Part shown: positions 5,513 through 8,214 of the stretch, piece after piece | Layout: every line of letters begins with the position of its first letter | Position numbering within the stretch: position 1 is the first letter of the stretch | Source of the DNA: Halobacteriales archaeon SW_10_68_16 | Lineage (GTDB): Archaea > Halobacteriota > Halobacteria > Halobacteriales > Haloarculaceae | Direction of reading: 5' to 3' | DNA: 8,214 nucleotides | Assembly (NCBI GenBank): GCA_003023485.1 | Contig: PXSG01000106.1 | Coordinates: 1-8,214, forward strand | Notes under the pieces: generated by a model | What the model was told of the DNA's origin: nothing | The model's input: only the letters and a program-made list of their open reading frames with translations | Databases searched by the model: none | Program-made: the position numbers and the translations under genes

Positions 5513-6083
5513 GCGCCACACCGCCCGCCGCGACCACCAGGCCGACGACGTACAACAGCACCACCAGCGCCGAGAGCGGAGCCTGCAGCCGGCGGGACCG
5601 CTCGCGGCGGTCGAGCAGCCCGGCACACCGGTCGACGAACCACCGCACGGCCGCGGTCGTCCGCGAGTCGGGGTGGGCAGCCAGCGTCCGTGCGACCGGC
5701 GGGCTCACGAGGTAGTACAGCCCGACCAGCACCCGGCCCGGGACCGTCGGCCGGAGCGTCTCGTCCCGGAACTCGCGGAGCGTCTCGAGAGTCTCCCCCT
5801 CGCCGGCGACGGCGGTCGTCAGGAAACACGCCGGGTTGTGCTGGTGGATCTCGACGCGGACGACCTCCCCCTTCCGGTAGCGGGTGGTCTCTTCGTCTTC
5901 GAACTCCATCGAGGGGGCGACGATGAACTCCTCGGCGCTGTACCGGTAGTACACCTCGCCGTGTTCGACCTCCTCGCCCGAGGCCAGCGTGACGCGCACG
6001 AACTTCTCGCGGTCGTCGCCGATGTCGCCGGGCAATCCCGCAAAGGGATTCTCCTCCGTCTCGTCGTCGCTGTCCGCGGCCAT
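5451..6083 (-). CDS. CFI-box domain protein with C-terminal membrane segment
   Basis: A 210-residue protein. An acidic N-terminal tail (MAADSDDETEENPFAGLPGD) precedes a strand-rich region (27-80: KFVRVTLASGEEVEHGEVYY, then YRKGEVVRVEIHQHN). The CFI-box block follows: CFLTTAVAGEGETLETLREF (86-105), RDETLRPTVPGRVLVGLYY (106-124) and LSPPVARTLAAHP. This matches the known CFI-box pattern CFIxTAxxG...LRxFRDxxLxxTxxGRxLVxxYYxxSPPxA. The invariant Cys86 is kept; a second Cys is at 152. A membrane segment (about 170-193) and a basic tail close the protein. The biochemical role of the box is not established. ATG 6083 is chosen over an upstream in-frame ATG at 6176 because CTTATG lies about 31 bases upstream and the extra residues are not protein-like. 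The 3' end overlaps the convergent gene by 62 bases. Confidence 0.8.
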   Translation of the reverse strand: MAADSDDETEENPFAGLPGDIGDDREKFVRVTLASGEEVEHGEVYYRYSAEEFIVAPSMEFEDEETTRYRKGEVVRVEIHQHNPACFLTTAVAGEGETLETLREFRDETLRPTVPGRVLVGLYYLVSPPVARTLAAHPDSRTTAAVRWFVDRCAGLLDRRERSRRLQAPLSALVVLLYVVGLVVAAGGVALIRARAAIPGRKTAARSGAG

Positions 6084-6111
6084 CGTATCATCCCCGCGTT
6101 GGCTGTGGGGG

Positions 6112-6117
6112 CATAAG
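6112..6117 (-). promoter_or_regulatory. TATA-like element for the CFI-box gene
   Basis: The minus strand reads CTTATG about 31 bases before the ATG at 6083, with no Shine-Dalgarno in between, consistent with a near-leaderless transcript. Confidence 0.4.
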
Positions 6118-6181
6118 TGCGTTCCGAGGGGGGTTGTGTCGGCAGGCCTGAACTCGGCGACAGATTCGAAAACCATTCAAG

Positions 6182-6201
6182 CCGTAGCGTAGTGGCTACG
6201 G
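6182..6201 (+). repeat. Perfect 7-bp inverted repeat before the exchanger gene
   Basis: CCGTAGC and GCTACGG flank a six-base spacer, ending three bases before the GTG at 6205. If the transcript is leaderless the repeat spans the expected start site, where a bound dimer would block transcription. If the transcript is longer it could form a hairpin that hides the start codon. Confidence 0.4.
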
Positions 6202-6204
6202 GTA

Positions 6205-7590
6205 GTGAGTCGCCTCCGCCACCCGTTCGTGGCCGTGGCCGCGACGACGCTGCTGACCCTGCCGTGGGTCGGTATCTGGGCGTCGGGGTCCCACCCCGGC
6301 ACGCTGGCGACAGTGTTCTTCAGCGGGCTGGCCATCCTCGGGGCCTCGTTCCTGCTGGCGTGGGGGGCCGAGACCGCCGAGAAGGACGTCCCCCGGGCCT
6401 TCGCCATCGCGGTGCTTGCGGTGCTCGCGGTCGCCCCGGAGTACGCCGTCGACGCCCTCTACGCCTGGAACGCCGGTGCCGGCGGTGCGACCGCCGAAGC
6501 CTGCTCGGGGTTGACGGCCGCCGAGATCGAAGCACAGGGGAGCACGCTCGCGCAAGCCTGTCACGACGCGAACCTCGCCATCGCGAACATGACCGGGGCC
6601 AACCGCATCCTCATCGGTATCGGGTGGGCCGGCATCGCCGTCTTCACCGTGTGGCGGGCCGCGGTCACGCGCGACCCCGCGGTCGTGGACCGCGAGGGGT
6701 GGCTCGCGGACACCGTCGAACTCGACAGCGACCTCGCCACGGAGATCACCTTCCTCTTCCTGGCGACTGCCTGGGCGTTTTTCGTGCCGCTCGGCGGGGG
6801 CATCGGGGCGTTCGACACGCTGTTCCTGGTCGGCCTCTACGTGACCTACATCGGGCTGGTCCTCAAATCCGACATCGAGGCCAGCGAACACACCGTGGGC
6901 GTCCCGAAGTACCTGCAGGGGTGGCCCCGTCCCTGGCGCCCCCTCGTGGTTCTTCTGCTCTTCGGGTACTCCGGGGCGATGATCTTCATCGCGGTCGAAC
7001 CGTTCGCCCACGGGCTGGAGGTCATCGGCGTCCAGAACGGCGTCCCCGAGTTCTTCATGATCCAGTGGGTCGCGCCGCTGGCCAGCGAATCGCCCGAACT
7101 CATCGTCGTCACCGTCCTCGTGGTGAAGGCCCGGTCGACCGCGGGCTTTAACGCCCTCATCTCCTCGAAGCTCAACCAGTGGACGCTGTTGATCGGGACC
7201 ATCGCGGTGGTCTACTCGCTGGCCCTGGGTGCCTATGGCACACTCCCATTCGACGCCCGGCAGGGCGCCGAGATCTGGATAACCGCCGGCCAGTCCTATT
7301 TCGCGCTGGCCATCCTCGTCAACTTCCGGATCAGCATCCGGGAGGCCCTGGTGCTGTTCGCCCTGTTCATCTCGCAGATCCTGATCGAGTTCGCGCTCAT
7401 CCGGGACCTGGTGGTCCTGCCGGTATCGAGTCACGACCTGCTGCTTGCGTACACGGCGGTCTACCTGGCGGCGGGCACCGCCCTGTTCGTCGCCCGGCGG
7501 CGGGCGTTGCGGCGCCTGTTCGGGCTGGCAGGCGACGCCGTCCGGACCGCAATCGGCCGCGAGGCGGTCTACTACGAGGGTGCCGACTGA
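6205..7590 (+). CDS. Na+/Ca2+-exchanger-superfamily (CaCA) membrane antiporter
   Basis: A 461-residue membrane protein with about ten hydrophobic segments. Two alpha-repeat-like regions mark it as a cation/Ca2+ exchanger relative, which usually swaps Na+ or H+ for Ca2+ across the cytoplasmic membrane. Repeat 1 has LAVLAVAPEYAVDALYAWNA (71-90) with Pro78-Glu79, then GANRILIGIGWAG (131-143). Repeat 2 has PLASESPELIVVTVLV (291-306) with the ion-binding SPE at 296-298, then AGFNALISSKLNQWTLL (313-329) with Asn316 and Asn324. Repeat 1 is unusual, with about 35 polar residues (91-128) containing Cys100 and Cys119 inserted between its two helices. A hydrophilic stretch at 152-178 also separates the halves. 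The substrate is uncertain. The GTG start gives a short basic end before the first helix; only a weak TATA-like CATTCAAG (6174-6181) precedes it. The stop overlaps dtdA as TGATG. Confidence 0.85.
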   Translation: MSRLRHPFVAVAATTLLTLPWVGIWASGSHPGTLATVFFSGLAILGASFLLAWGAETAEKDVPRAFAIAVLAVLAVAPEYAVDALYAWNAGAGGATAEACSGLTAAEIEAQGSTLAQACHDANLAIANMTGANRILIGIGWAGIAVFTVWRAAVTRDPAVVDREGWLADTVELDSDLATEITFLFLATAWAFFVPLGGGIGAFDTLFLVGLYVTYIGLVLKSDIEASEHTVGVPKYLQGWPRPWRPLVVLLLFGYSGAMIFIAVEPFAHGLEVIGVQNGVPEFFMIQWVAPLASESPELIVVTVLVVKARSTAGFNALISSKLNQWTLLIGTIAVVYSLALGAYGTLPFDARQGAEIWITAGQSYFALAILVNFRISIREALVLFALFISQILIEFALIRDLVVLPVSSHDLLLAYTAVYLAAGTALFVARRRALRRLFGLAGDAVRTAIGREAVYYEGAD

Positions 7591-8214
7591 TGCTCGGAGT
7601 CGTCGTCTCCCGCGCCGACGACGCCTCGGTCCACATCGGCGAACACCTCCTCGACTTGGCCGACTGGGACCGCCTGGCCGACCGCTCCCGGCCGGACGCC
7701 GAGGGAGGTGGGGTCGTCTACCGGACCGACGACGCGGTCCTCCGGGAGTTCGACGAACTGCACCTCCACACCGAGCGCGTGGCCGACGCCTTCGGGGATG
7801 TCGACCTGCTGGTCTTCGCCTCGAAACACGCCGGCGAGACCGGGCCGCTGCTGACGGCCCACCACACCGGGAACCTCGGACCCGCCGACCACGGCGGCGA
7901 CCCGAACGACCTCGCGCGGGCCTGTCCGAACGCCCACGCCCGCGTCCTCGCGGCCCTCGCCGAACACGCCCCCGAGGGCTACGAGGTCGGCATGGAGTGT
8001 ACCCACCACGGACCGACGGACGTCGGCGCGCCATCGATGTTCGTCGAGGTGGGGTCCGGTCAGCCCGAGTGGGACGATCCCGCGGCCGCCCGCGCCGTCG
8101 CCCGGGCGATTTTCGGCCTCCGCGGCGTTTCCCCGGACTGCGGGTCAGAGGACGGGCGAGCCGACGGGGAGGCAGGACCGGCGGACGCCTACCGCAGGCA
8201 CCTCGTCGGCATCG
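7590..8214 (+). CDS. dtdA: D-aminoacyl-tRNA deacylase, archaeal type (3' end cut off)
   Basis: The first 208 residues of a Zn2+-dependent cytosolic enzyme that hydrolyses D-amino acids from mischarged tRNA, protecting translation. The product starts MLGVVVSRADDASVHIGEHL. Family hallmarks are SKHAGETGPLLTAHHTGN (78-95), CTHHGPTDVGAPSMFVEVGS (137-156) and the following GQPEW (157-161). The His/Cys/Glu residues of these blocks are the likely metal and catalytic ligands. This is the DtdA/GEK1-like type of archaea and plants, unrelated in fold to bacterial DTD. After residue 183 a Gly/Asp/Glu-rich linker (CGSEDGRADGEAGPADA) appears, which looks like a halophile insertion before the conserved C-terminal part. 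The frame is open to the right edge. The ATG overlaps the exchanger stop, so the two genes are probably co-transcribed and translationally coupled. Confidence 0.95.
   Translation, partial: MLGVVVSRADDASVHIGEHLLDLADWDRLADRSRPDAEGGGVVYRTDDAVLREFDELHLHTERVADAFGDVDLLVFASKHAGETGPLLTAHHTGNLGPADHGGDPNDLARACPNAHARVLAALAEHAPEGYEVGMECTHHGPTDVGAPSMFVEVGSGQPEWDDPAAARAVARAIFGLRGVSPDCGSEDGRADGEAGPADAYRRHLVGI

Noticed and set aside
6084..6176. Longer CFI-box protein from ATG 6176
   Set aside because: The extra 31 residues lack the acidic pattern, and the TATA-like CTTATG lies inside this stretch, pointing to the later start.
6196..8034. A 612-codon open frame on the minus strand
   Set aside because: It is antisense to the exchanger and dtdA, is dominated by Arg, Gly and Pro with no domain pattern, and is a known by-product of GC-rich coding DNA.
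1..8214. CRISPR arrays, tRNA or rRNA genes, insertion sequences, toxin-antitoxin or defence genes
   Set aside because: Reading both strands, I saw no regular repeat array, no tRNA-like cloverleaf, no transposase motif and no defence-family signature.

Overview
The window looks like chromosomal DNA from an extremely halophilic archaeon (class Halobacteria). GC content and third-position GC are very high. Proteins are acidic, with Asp/Glu-rich soluble tails. Several starts have almost no leader: a TATA-like element centred about 24-26 bases upstream of the start codon and no Shine-Dalgarno, the usual haloarchaeal pattern. An archaeal-type D-aminoacyl-tRNA deacylase (DtdA) and a haloarchaeal CFI-box protein agree with this. 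I cannot name the genus.

Left part (1-2500), mostly minus strand. The N-terminus of an unidentified protein runs off the left edge (1-62), preceded by shikimate dehydrogenase aroE (108-929). A plus-strand promoter-like site then sits in front of a doubtful small membrane ORF (start 1012). Next is a minus-strand run of small genes, read from right to left: an 85-aa soluble protein (2239-2496), a decayed PEBP/YbhB-like secreted protein (1787-2181), a 78-aa membrane protein with a signal-like N-terminus (1546-1782), and a 123-aa protein with two membrane segments (1129-1500).

Middle (2497-5512), plus strand. A strikingly AT-rich 130-base promoter island leads into a 585-aa transporter of the Nramp (LeuT-fold) superfamily whose DPGN and MPH metal-binding motifs are replaced. 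A two-gene unit follows, with its own leaderless promoter: a four-helix membrane protein and a soluble protein of unknown function that overlap as TGATG. A run of eight G lies at the junction, and one extra G would fuse the two frames.

Right part (5451-8214). A CFI-box protein on the minus strand overlaps the preceding plus-strand gene tail to tail by 62 bases. It diverges from a Na+/Ca2+-exchanger-superfamily membrane protein (6205-7590), which has a perfect 7-bp inverted repeat just before its GTG start. That gene overlaps (TGATG) the start of dtdA, which runs off the right edge.

Taken together this is housekeeping metabolism (aroE, dtdA) mixed with ion transporters and lineage-specific small membrane proteins. 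I see no RNA gene, insertion sequence, CRISPR array or clear defence or mobile system. The most informative oddities are the eroded PEBP gene, the motif-divergent Nramp protein, the possible split or fusion at the G8 tract, and the promoter at 985 with no convincing gene behind it.
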